Part shown: positions 9,601 through 15,774 of the stretch, piece after piece | Layout: the number at the start of each line of letters is the position of its first letter | How positions within the stretch are numbered: the stretch's first letter is position 1 | The notes under the pieces: model-generated | What the model saw: the letters and a program-made list of their open reading frames with translations, nothing else | What the model was told of the DNA's origin: nothing | Database searches by the model: none | Made by a program: the position numbers and the translations under genes | Source: Porphyromonadaceae bacterium | GTDB lineage: Bacteria; Bacteroidota; Bacteroidia; Bacteroidales; UBA12481 | DNA length: 58,965 nucleotides | NCBI GenBank assembly: GCA_007280905.1 | Contig: QYQM01000109.1 | Span: 1-58,965, forward strand | Direction: 5' to 3'

Positions 9601-10346
9601 AACTGGCTATCCGTCAGCATCTTATAAGAATACTAAAGGGTGGATCCGATGGATGCGGCCTCGGACGAAAGATTCAGTTGGGTATCCTGTCGACCGATCT
9701 GGGTAAAAAGGGAAAAGAAATTTCCGGACCTCAAAAGGCGGCAGATGATCTATTGCGACTGATCAGGGAGGTTCGCCTGCAAAAACCGGAGATTTCCCGT
9801 CATAAACTTCTTGTCCGCCAGGCGATCCAGGAGAAGTATGGCCAAATTCTGCCGGCCAATGAAGTGAGTGCTGAAATCTTCCGCTACAATTTTTATCTCC
9901 ATCAGATTGAAGGGATGAAAAAGGCCCGGTTTGTGCGGCTTGATCAGCAGGAGGTGCCCGTCGATCTCAGCCGCCTGCGCGGATTCAGCCCGGTTGATCA
10001 GGGTAACATGTTCAGTCCGCTTCTGCTGACCCCGACATTGAATATCGAGCTTAATGCCATCAGCGAGACTTACCGACAGTTGATGGCTCTGCCCAACAGT
10101 CCGGAATTTGCGGCTGGGTTTGTGGAACAGGTTGGAAGCCTTTATGTTGCAAAGGGGTACAGCAGGGAAGTTGTGATCAATAACCTGATCATTCAATTAT
10201 TGCTCCTGAACGGATACATTACGGTGCATGACCTGGCCAGGGGAAGGATCAGTGAGAAAGTAAACCGGGAAACGGTTGCTTCGGCAAAATTTGCTGTTTG
10301 CCAGGTGTTAATGCCAGAAGGCCCTGATAATAACAAAAATACCTAA
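3690..10346 (+). CDS. Giant PLP aminotransferase-like / HPr-kinase-like fusion protein
   Basis: About 2218 aa. The frame is open from 3384, but the ATG at 3690 follows a promoter-like element and the upstream part is repeat DNA. Residues 1-540 are unrecognised and charged, with a likely coiled coil near 350-395. Residues about 560-1090 form a fold-type I PLP aminotransferase-like domain: NDPSNPTG at 671-678, D704-E-A-Y707, S-T-T-K748 (Schiff-base lysine) and R756 in GDRLG. Residues about 1100-1560 are helical and unrecognised. Residues about 1620-1960 resemble HPr kinase/phosphorylase: VH1672G, about 18 residues later the P-loop GDSGVGKS at 1692-1699, then a strand with IAGD1726. The tail (about 1960-2218) is unassigned. 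No signal peptide is seen, so probably cytosolic. Substrates are unknown. The 3' end overlaps the convergent lysE-like gene by 39 bp. Confidence 0.75.
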   Translation: MKLPSQTRVPLSDEARELINLYASLGDRATNILPDGVFEKLKNFIRICHDEQMEPAIQKAAISQALLEVKEALPGYTDISLMLAPHRNSKAFEFSARRQTFKKRLSTIIDQELVSPDEKQRLENILCLHDFSVGTPPVTQETIDFLYRILVGDEVRVLRKFRDVLGINEDIEEAQWNYLLDVLDQMVNQSTHYTTGAEKENFLARTESTVNFKGLNGLIRTLVSGNADTTIRLLKEEVFTPNSVKVIEFQDPESFLQTMQDDPVSIFAVRISSMRRNIFSKPEFTNYLVRCVFIDDSPESRATNTSLVFAFHNGIINTLNKVHTRKMGTPANTQMNLRLILDKVNAQNIRKFKEKIDKKIKEYDQEIIDLKKEQLAEPDSPEQDVILYKFDEFASQLIKDRYTLSKLRQYLVLIEQVREPDSHKKVNRELIAEFENRTRDYFYSGNKNLGIATIVEGGGRAQIRTYGEYLLQRKLKPVSGEIVHRCQVILDVIPNTYQRTLHNHFHKNFGINLFLEKYKAFLTKVENEADNRGRFRNFLIDLGIKDRYDQKNQADQEIIKDFLSKLGTLDKTSVSDDVQMIIRDLLFWKGRQPNPFIYFVEEASWEYRDLFPPDRFDINPFDINIELYENGRVDFERLQTKLELIRDTFHLFDDTGTLWDRFCENTVFVINDPSNPTGYTDFNNQALIAFLKFLNKTQFTLFLDEAYNDAVKLDDPEEPKWRTISRYIMNNFASFPTLGMVTSLSTTKNLGATGDRLGSIAATPVRQDVIDYARNIFSPDRANTNSLFMLVNVLEVAELAKTIKIRMDENLPKDASRHKIKSKLEEYIKAAIQANKPEKGSGKSGKSRRFSLFEGSPLHLFLLDELRSLDQLDVLELPDDFKYKGEPFFSYYKDHIVKSLNRFRINKEFRGESNRRMDIAKQVAEEVLAKRTDSGVAYLDSDGSYLFNLHILNLPSFHELEAFATALAGERGLAILPYQTGFVRFALGDYLDGTEASYKVFRKELETAMILFLDYWDKYQALLSNDPARTKDPATIISAVFPKQAGAAYARTILADYAAVSGLAKTVNRSLRIRDIKSVNLPFAADCGVTIHTIATSKNSVIEFFDQIGNCPDLESFVASKAFTKVYETLLPQVYKNIPALRDLDYNEVAARFGKSTIQKYIRSKKEFQPDHHILDELDELLIMKEILIELENLLFSDFKVKLLALKVNGGDLGGDLARLEGYNQILRKYIGELFLHFGLPFDQRLKEPGLKELFNRTLGLFSEITGIRAEAFNHSLGLIELRNRLNHFDESFPSDPRPALVEITYQFFKEEALNGATGSDLLWMDYLLTGTDVFVKAWKGRVEKLTEGIRKLGSGEAALLAASYLLDVFPDECRYIWQSCMKAAGQLVVTADLPETVRTQVLFLTGRMNATRSTDLFTRYNHYISRMVQYEYLQQNSSINEMIQHGYSLHTGFTMDNILSRKPEFKELRWINRVMEQCGVIAAEKDVQIHTRIATDAKKREYPFHKIDRTGYEPEPFDQSGGGTPRDFIKQMKTRPTAAFFGNRIARFTDTLDPEDYRCKIHDQGLVRELYIFHKSYLKYLTDNFRLLGPQTISLAEVKEFVPDIVLFYGAPEKVISYPRIGYFDLKGPNGNIKTIVTPLKRKVDYFGDIKKPRLTLLNEKVKELGGMPVHGSLFAIEEEDGSLFVVLISGDSGVGKSEMLAALMLKWLRKDLQGIRSIRMIAGDMLHVFPDDQGNLYGIGSEIGDFSRVTDFDPDFIRQYKSLFESSADSNKEDLNSRSTISGLCDIRMPFKIDIFLTASNFSRDEAGIRRYANPENFILYRESHGERKEKATSSDYPHIQRTLLRYTADKQIVELLGRHGSYLDDILDWIPDPHTGKVYLGSSFKLMDKIDLEEVVSEIFRGKSFTKNNQAFKIGKIRFDIIKNRFHAIAAGDTGEETFLIDRDFFGRMFNALASTPAGNPFIAEEQELAIRQHLIRILKGGSDGCGLGRKIQLGILSTDLGKKGKEISGPQKAADDLLRLIREVRLQKPEISRHKLLVRQAIQEKYGQILPANEVSAEIFRYNFYLHQIEGMKKARFVRLDQQEVPVDLSRLRGFSPVDQGNMFSPLLLTPTLNIELNAISETYRQLMALPNSPEFAAGFVEQVGSLYVAKGYSREVVINNLIIQLLLLNGYITVHDLARGRISEKVNRETVASAKFAVCQVLMPEGPDNNKNT

Positions 10347-10922
10347 GGCCATCAGGATCACTCCGGTTATGCGAAACAATCTGGTCATCACTTTTTCTGT
10401 GATCACATTGCGCAATCTGTGAGAAAACATGATTTTCAGGAGATCAAAAGTGATCAGGGTAAGAATGGTGCTCGCAAAGTAGTAGAGGATTTGCATGCCG
10501 TGGAGATCAAGGCCGGTAACTGCAACAATCATGGCACCAAACCAGAAAACAAGTACACCTGGATTGAGGGTATTGATCAAAAATCCTTTCACGAGCAGGA
10601 TCAGCACTCCTGCCCCGCCAAGCGGTTTAACCGTTTCATCAGGTTTTCTGAGAAAATAGGTTAGACCAAAGAACAGGAATGCACCCCCGGCCACCAGTTT
10701 GAAGATGATATTGTCCCTGATCGGCTCCATCAGTTCAGCAGCTCCGAAATAAGCAACAATGATGCAGCTGATATCACTTAACCAGACGCCGGAATTGAGT
10801 AAAATGGCAGCTTTGCCTCCCCGCCTCATTAACGTTTCCATCACCGTAAAAAAGGTAGGACCCAAATAAGAGCTCAGCAGGAGTCCTGTGAGAACTCCTT
10901 TAATTATAATTAGCAGGATCAT
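10308..10922 (-). CDS. LysE/RhtB-family translocator
   Basis: 204 aa, almost entirely hydrophobic with about six membrane segments. The N-terminal region LLIIIKGVLTGLLLSSYLGPTFF has the G-x-x-x-G-P arrangement of LysE/RhtB amino-acid exporters. Members export amino acids or similar small metabolites across the inner membrane, but the substrate is not predictable here. It is convergent with the giant PLP gene, sharing the last 39 bp of each coding region. It lies 49 bp downstream of the GH3-type gene on the same strand and may be cotranscribed with it. Confidence 0.75.
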   Translation of the reverse strand: MILLIIIKGVLTGLLLSSYLGPTFFTVMETLMRRGGKAAILLNSGVWLSDISCIIVAYFGAAELMEPIRDNIIFKLVAGGAFLFFGLTYFLRKPDETVKPLGGAGVLILLVKGFLINTLNPGVLVFWFGAMIVAVTGLDLHGMQILYYFASTILTLITFDLLKIMFSHRLRNVITEKVMTRLFRITGVILMALGIFVIIRAFWH

Positions 10923-10971
10923 AATTTTACTGTTTCTGTAACCGGAAATTCAATGGTAACCGTAAAGATAA

Positions 10972-12516
10972 TTACTTGATTGTCTCTTTTTTCCATGTAC
11001 CTAAAAAGCATTCCCAATCTTTGGATAATCCGTTCAAAACTCTGGGGAACTTGTGCTGCCCGCCCTCTTTACCTTTGAATTTCAGAAAATCATAAAAAAC
11101 CTGATTGGGTACCAATTCAACAAAAACTTCTTTCAGGGCAGCCTGCCGCTCCACACCGTAATCATCGTTGAGCAATTTCAGGGCTTTGTCCAATCTGTCC
11201 TTAACTTCCTCACTCCTAACTCCCTCACTGTCTATACCGAGGTACCACTTATGAGCGAACAATCCCTGGTAGGAAATCCCCTGAACCGTAAACTCCTTGA
11301 TATCGATTCCCATTTCTTCCGAAACCATCTGCACTGCCCGGTTCATATTGTCGACCGACAGATGTTCTCCGCAAAGACTGAGAAAATGATTGGTCCGGCC
11401 GGTAATCACGATTTTCGCTTTCGATTTATCGGTAAAACGGACGGTATCGCCGATTAAGTATCTCCAGGCCCCGGCACAGGTTGAAATGAGCAAGGCATAT
11501 TCGCATCCCTCTTCTACCTCCTTGAATGTCAAAACCTCAGGATTCTCAGCCATCATACCGTCGGAGTTGAAATTCAGGTTGTCGAACGGAATGAACTCGA
11601 AGAAAATCCCATTATCGAGTACAAGCTGCATATCGGAATCCTTTTCATTCTGAAATGCAAGAAATCCTTCGGAAGCCAGATAGGTTTCGAGGTATATCAC
11701 CTCTTCGCCGAGCAACTTGCTAAAACTCTTCTTATAAGGTTCAAAGCTCACGCCACCATGAGCAAACACTTTGAAATTAGGCCAGATTTCATGAATATTG
11801 TTCAGATTATACCGGGCGATGATCTTTTCGATAAGTATCTGAACCCAGGCCGGGACACCAGATATTCCCCCGATATCCCAGTTGGGTGCCCGGGCTACCA
11901 TTTTTTCGATTTTGGTTGCCCAATCCTTCTCTTTGGCGATGGGTTTCCCTGGTTTATAGAAACTAATAAACCAAAAAGGCAACCTGGTCGCCAATATCCC
12001 GCTCAGATCGCCTTCGAAATAGGTTTGCATTTTCGTCAGGGAGGTCGACCCACCAAGCATCAATGCTGATTTTTCATAAAATCCTGGTGGGAGGTGATAG
12101 TCGGATAGTGCCAGCAACTGCCGGATCCCGATCTTCCGGATTGCCCGGATCATATCGTTGGTTAAGGGTACCCGCTTGGATGAATCGTTAGAGGTACCGG
12201 AAGTAAGGCCGAAATATTTTACTTTTCCCGGCCAGCATACATTTTTCTGGTCACTGGTCAGGAGCTTATGCCACCATTCCTTATAGATTTTCTCGTAATA
12301 ATAAATCGGGACTTTCTTTTGGAACTCCTTAACAACATCAGTTGCGGATAAAATCTCATTAAAACCATAAGTCCTGCCAATCTGTGTATTACGAGCCCGG
12401 AATACCAGCTTTTTCAGTGTCTTGACCTGTACATCCTGCCCTATCGTTTGTTTTCGCTTAAAGTTTGCACTTCTTTTTCGCACCACATTGTTAAGGAGCG
12501 CACCAACAACTGCCAT
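10972..12516 (-). CDS. GH3-family acyl-adenylating enzyme
   Basis: 514 aa, the usual length for the GH3 auxin-responsive-promoter superfamily. Residues 100-120 contain YFGLTSGTSND with the S/T-rich nucleotide-binding motif. The C-terminal half has EGCEYALLISTCAGAWRYLIGD and the domain-hinge region TGRTNHFLSLCGEHLS. Plant GH3 enzymes couple acyl acids to amino acids through an acyl-AMP intermediate. Bacterial members are largely uncharacterised, so acyl-AMP chemistry is known for the family and the substrate here is unknown. No signal peptide. The LysE-like exporter follows directly, so an amino-acid-conjugate export link is possible but speculative. Confidence 0.75.
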   Translation of the reverse strand: MAVVGALLNNVVRKRSANFKRKQTIGQDVQVKTLKKLVFRARNTQIGRTYGFNEILSATDVVKEFQKKVPIYYYEKIYKEWWHKLLTSDQKNVCWPGKVKYFGLTSGTSNDSSKRVPLTNDMIRAIRKIGIRQLLALSDYHLPPGFYEKSALMLGGSTSLTKMQTYFEGDLSGILATRLPFWFISFYKPGKPIAKEKDWATKIEKMVARAPNWDIGGISGVPAWVQILIEKIIARYNLNNIHEIWPNFKVFAHGGVSFEPYKKSFSKLLGEEVIYLETYLASEGFLAFQNEKDSDMQLVLDNGIFFEFIPFDNLNFNSDGMMAENPEVLTFKEVEEGCEYALLISTCAGAWRYLIGDTVRFTDKSKAKIVITGRTNHFLSLCGEHLSVDNMNRAVQMVSEEMGIDIKEFTVQGISYQGLFAHKWYLGIDSEGVRSEEVKDRLDKALKLLNDDYGVERQAALKEVFVELVPNQVFYDFLKFKGKEGGQHKFPRVLNGLSKDWECFLGTWKKETIK

Positions 12517-12591
12517 AAGACAACACTTTTTTAGTGACAGGGTAAAAATAGACTTTTTTATATTAAATCGAATGGTTTTATATCTTAGGGG

Positions 12592-12726
12592 TTACAATCT
12601 AACCTGACGGTTATGAATGAGTTTTACCGGACATCCTATGTACAGCTTGGTGCAAGCTATTTGCCCTCCAAACTGGCAACCGAAAGAGTGGCCGAAAGGC
12701 AGAGCCGCATGGTTGCCAATCGGGGC
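12592..12726. other. Intergenic DNA, no supported gene
   Basis: A 39-codon plus-strand frame (12613-12732) and a minus-strand frame both cross this stretch. Neither resembles a known protein or has a convincing start context. It probably belongs to the decayed region around the LRR remnant. Confidence 0.3.
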
Positions 12727-12977
12727 CTCTGAATACTCAAATTTCATCAGGTTATGAATACTTTTTAGGAAATCGAGCGATTCGACAGGAGTTTGTCTGA
12801 TTCTTAATTCCGACAACAGATTGAGTTTTCCAAGAACTTCCGGTTGAATTATGTTACGGCCGTTCCATTCGAGAATACGGAGATGTGAAAAGCTCTCCAG
12901 AGGTCCTGCATCCAGACCGGGGCCCGGAAAACCACGAAGAACAGCATTACTAATCCAGATCGGAGTATACGTTTCAT
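12727..12977 (-). pseudogene. Decayed leucine-rich-repeat protein fragment
   Basis: An ATG at 12977 opens a signal-peptide-like stretch (MKRILRSGLVMLFFVVF) that stops after about 41 codons. The overlapping +1 frame, which has no ATG, GTG or TTG start of its own after its upstream stop, encodes an LRR-like pattern: SHLRILEW...PEVLGKL, then LLSELRIRQTPVESLDFLKS, then IHNLMKFEYSEAPI. The leucine spacing matches LRR units. The simplest reading is a secreted LRR gene broken by a frameshift and truncated downstream of 12727. Alternatively the pattern is fortuitous. Confidence 0.4.
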
Positions 12978-12993
12978 AACCTTTCGGTCTTAC

Positions 12994-13017
12994 AGTCTTC
13001 CTGTCTTCTAGTCTTCT
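12994..13017. repeat. Short period-8 tandem array
   Basis: Three 8-base units, AGTCTTCC, TGTCTTCT and AGTCTTCT, upstream of the LRR remnant. This is simple-sequence DNA with no visible coding role. Confidence 0.5.
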
Positions 13018-13160
13018 AATAAAGACTCCTCAGGATTATAAAACATTACAGTCCGCGTTGTAGAAGTTTGTATTTGGTCAATTCTTCTTAGCAAATGAGA
13101 AGTCAAGAAATTGTTTTAAAAAACAATCTCAATCAGTGTCCATTCAAACTACTTCTAATA

Positions 13161-13168
13161 TACCTTTG
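13161..13168 (+). promoter_or_regulatory. -7 promoter element of the trkA-like gene
   Basis: TACCTTTG fits the Bacteroidota -7 consensus TAnnTTTG and ends 19 bp before the ATG at 13188. No TTTG -33 element is seen at the expected distance. The position supports 13188 over the longer frame from 13095. Confidence 0.45.
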
Positions 13169-13187
13169 CCCGATAATTTGCATAATT

Positions 13188-13859
13188 ATGTCGGCACTGA
13201 AAATTGCGGTGATTGGGTTGGGTCAGTTCGGTCGGGCTATTGCCACAGCATTAACAAAATGCGGTGCGGAGGTTCTGGCCATTGACACTCGTGAAGAGGT
13301 GATTGATAATATGTCGGACCAGGTATCTGCCGCTGTGGCCCTGGATGCTACGGACAAAAAAGCGCTCATGTCGGTGAACATAACCGATATGGATGCAGTG
13401 GTGGTGGCCATTGGTCAGGATATGGAGCAACTTCTGCTCACAACGGTGTTGGTTCTTGAATTGGGGTGTAAGCATGTAATAGCCAGGGCTACCGGGAAAA
13501 GGGTGAGGCTGATCCTGGAGAAAATCGGTGTTCATGAGATTTTGAGCCCGGAGGTTGAGGTTGGGCAGATTGTTGCCGAACGGTTAACCAATCCAAGCCT
13601 GGTCTCCTATCTTCAGCTCCCTGATAATTACAGGATAGCAGAAATAAAGACGCCTCGGCAAATCATCGGCAGAACTCTTGGAAATGTTAACCTTCGCGAA
13701 AGATATCGACTCTCCCTGGTAACAGTAAAATCGATCAAGGAAGGCGAAAGCCATATTGAAGGGGTTGTAGATTACGAATTTAAAATCGACAGTTGCCACA
13801 CACTGGTCCTGTTTGGTCAGAATAAGGACCTTGAACGGTTTGTAGCAATCAATCAATAA
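13188..13859 (+). CDS. trkA: TrkA/KtrA-type potassium-channel regulatory subunit
   Basis: About 223 aa. The start at 13188 is chosen because MSALKIAVIGLGQFGRAIAT opens a Rossmann fold and the region upstream contains the promoter element. Residues 5-125 are the TrkA_N (RCK) nucleotide-binding domain with GLGQFG and an acidic residue after the second strand (AIDTREE). Residues about 140-223 form a TrkA_C domain. The single RCK copy makes it KtrA/CglK-like rather than the double-RCK E. coli TrkA. It gates the membrane subunit encoded 8 bp downstream in response to nucleotide binding. Confidence 0.85.
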   Translation: MSALKIAVIGLGQFGRAIATALTKCGAEVLAIDTREEVIDNMSDQVSAAVALDATDKKALMSVNITDMDAVVVAIGQDMEQLLLTTVLVLELGCKHVIARATGKRVRLILEKIGVHEILSPEVEVGQIVAERLTNPSLVSYLQLPDNYRIAEIKTPRQIIGRTLGNVNLRERYRLSLVTVKSIKEGESHIEGVVDYEFKIDSCHTLVLFGQNKDLERFVAINQ

Positions 13860-13867
13860 ATCCCTTA

Positions 13868-15682
13868 ATGCCTTCAAAGGAAGAAATCCAGCAATTACGG
13901 GAACGGATCAATCTAAAGATTTTTTCCAGTAAAAACCGGATGATGTCTGTTCTCACATGGGGAACATTCATTTTCTCCATTTTCGCTTTGCTGGCTATTA
14001 TCTATTATTACGGATATCCTCAGACACCGGCCACCCTTAAAACCGTTTATCTCATTATCCGCGCCAGCATTTGGTTTTATATACTAAAATACCTGATCCG
14101 TGTTTTTTATGATTTCCATCCCGGGCATTTTATCCGTGATAACAGGATGGATTCGGTGGTATTTATTTTTATGGTCATTGAAGAAATATTCTTCATCATT
14201 TTCGGACACCAGGCGTTGAACGGCCTTTTCATGAAAGTGATGAATATTCCCTTCAGCGATGTTTCCATCCTCGCTGTTCAGCTTTATTTCTTCATCATCG
14301 TCGGTCTGGAGCTGGGAAAAGCCGCGGCAAAAATTTCAAAATTAAAGATTTCACCGGCCAGACTTCTCGCCCTTTCATTTATTACCCTTATTGCTTTCGG
14401 AACCGCAATGCTGATGCTTCCGGAAATGACCACCCATGGAATTTCTTTTATCGACTCGCTTTTTACCTCAACCAGTGCTGTGTGCGTTACCGGTTTGACT
14501 GCAGTTGATACAGCCACTGCCTTTACGCATAAAGGTCACTGGATTATTATGATACTTATTCAGTTAGGAGGTATTAACATCCTGGCATTTGCGGCATTTT
14601 TTACCATTTTTTATCGCGATTCTTCAAGTATTAAATATCAATCCCTGATCAAAGACCTCCTGGATACCGACGAAATGTCCAAATCGCGCACGATACTTAA
14701 GAGTATTATTGTTTTTTCGCTTCTCATTGAGGCAGTTGGCATTGCAGTGGTTTACTTTTCCTGGGGGCCCACCGTGGAATTCAAGGAGGGGCAGAGCCGC
14801 CTGTTCTTTTCCATGTTTCATTGCATTTCTGCATTTAACAACGCGGGATTCAGTCTCTATTCCAATAATTTCTTCGAGGAAGGGGTAAGGCTGTCCTGGG
14901 GAGTTCATGGGGTAATAGCCATGCTGGTTTTCCTGGGCGGAATCGGGTTTCCTGTTCTTCAGGATTTCGCCAGCCTTCGTAAAAAATCGATCCATCCTCT
15001 TTCTTACTACACATACTTACAGCCAAGTTCACGCATTGCTCTGAGAACCTCGTTTTTCCTGATTGTCGGGGGGGCTCTTGCATTCTATTTTCTCTATCCG
15101 GTTCATCCCGACGACGTTCCATCGGGTGGAAGGGTGATGCAATCCGTTTTTCAATCAGTCATATCCCGTACCGCAGGATTTAATTCGGTTGATATTGGCA
15201 AGTTCAGTGAACCGCTGATTTTGATTTTTTCTTTCCTGATGTTTATCGGCGCTTCCCCGGGGTCAACCGGCGGGGGTATCAAAACCAACACTTTTGCCGT
15301 AATACTGAAATCGACCTATATAGCCATCAGTGGTACCAAACATCTTACCTTTCTCCAGCACACCCTGCGCCCCGCCCTTGTTCAGCGGGCCATATCGATA
15401 GCAGTTATTTATTCCTGCCTGTTTCTCATGGGCACCATCTGCCTGTCTATTGCCGAGCCCCACATTAATGTTATGCATCTTGTTTTCGAGGAAGTATCCG
15501 CACTTTCTACTGTCGGATTAAGCATGGGTATCACCTCCTCCCTCGGGGTAACCGCCAAAAGCATCCTGGTCCTCTCCATGTTTATAGGCCGTATCGGGTC
15601 TCTAACCATCATTCTGGCTCTGATACGCAGAGCTTCTTCCGTTCAGTATACCTATTCCCACACCAATATACTGATCGGTTAA
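13868..15682 (+). CDS. trkH: TrkH/KtrB-family potassium transporter, membrane subunit
   Basis: 604 aa, longer than KtrB (about 450) because of an extra N-terminal hydrophobic region of about 150 residues. All four half-membrane M-P-M repeats keep filter-like glycines: CVTGLTA, FNNAGFS, RTAGFNS and LSTVGLS. It takes up K+ (or Na+-coupled K+) at the inner membrane with the RCK subunit encoded 8 bp upstream. The pair forms one of two separate potassium-uptake modules in this window, the other being kup with a KdpDE-like pair. Confidence 0.88.
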   Translation: MPSKEEIQQLRERINLKIFSSKNRMMSVLTWGTFIFSIFALLAIIYYYGYPQTPATLKTVYLIIRASIWFYILKYLIRVFYDFHPGHFIRDNRMDSVVFIFMVIEEIFFIIFGHQALNGLFMKVMNIPFSDVSILAVQLYFFIIVGLELGKAAAKISKLKISPARLLALSFITLIAFGTAMLMLPEMTTHGISFIDSLFTSTSAVCVTGLTAVDTATAFTHKGHWIIMILIQLGGINILAFAAFFTIFYRDSSSIKYQSLIKDLLDTDEMSKSRTILKSIIVFSLLIEAVGIAVVYFSWGPTVEFKEGQSRLFFSMFHCISAFNNAGFSLYSNNFFEEGVRLSWGVHGVIAMLVFLGGIGFPVLQDFASLRKKSIHPLSYYTYLQPSSRIALRTSFFLIVGGALAFYFLYPVHPDDVPSGGRVMQSVFQSVISRTAGFNSVDIGKFSEPLILIFSFLMFIGASPGSTGGGIKTNTFAVILKSTYIAISGTKHLTFLQHTLRPALVQRAISIAVIYSCLFLMGTICLSIAEPHINVMHLVFEEVSALSTVGLSMGITSSLGVTAKSILVLSMFIGRIGSLTIILALIRRASSVQYTYSHTNILIG

Positions 15683-15693
15683 TTTTTCTGTTT

Positions 15694-15707
15694 GTAACGT
15701 TTGTTAC
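15694..15707. promoter_or_regulatory. GTAAC-N4-GTTAC palindrome upstream of the DUF438 gene
   Basis: Perfect inverted repeat GTAAC GTTT GTTAC, ending 67 bp before the start codon. This is the size and shape of CRP/FNR-family operators. It resembles the site proposed in comparative genomics for HcpR, a nitrosative-stress regulator of anaerobes. The binding factor is inferred; the palindrome is directly visible. Confidence 0.5.
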
Positions 15708-15708
15708 T

Positions 15709-15727
15709 ATTTAGAATGATTCTAAAT
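15709..15727. promoter_or_regulatory. Fur/PerR-like perfect palindrome
   Basis: ATTTAGAATGATTCTAAAT: 9-base arms around a single central G. Its core TTAGAAT-N-ATTCTAA has the 7-1-7 architecture of Fur-superfamily boxes and differs from the PerR consensus by one symmetric base. It ends 47 bp before the DUF438 start and is separated by one base from the GTAAC palindrome. Confidence 0.5.
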
Positions 15728-15774
15728 TATATCTTTACGGAAGATTTCGTACCTTTTACAGTAAATAAGATTGT

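Noticed and set aside
12613-12732. 39-codon plus-strand frame (MNEFYRTSYVQLG...)
   Set aside because: No homologue recognised, no promoter or SD, and it lies opposite the decayed LRR region.
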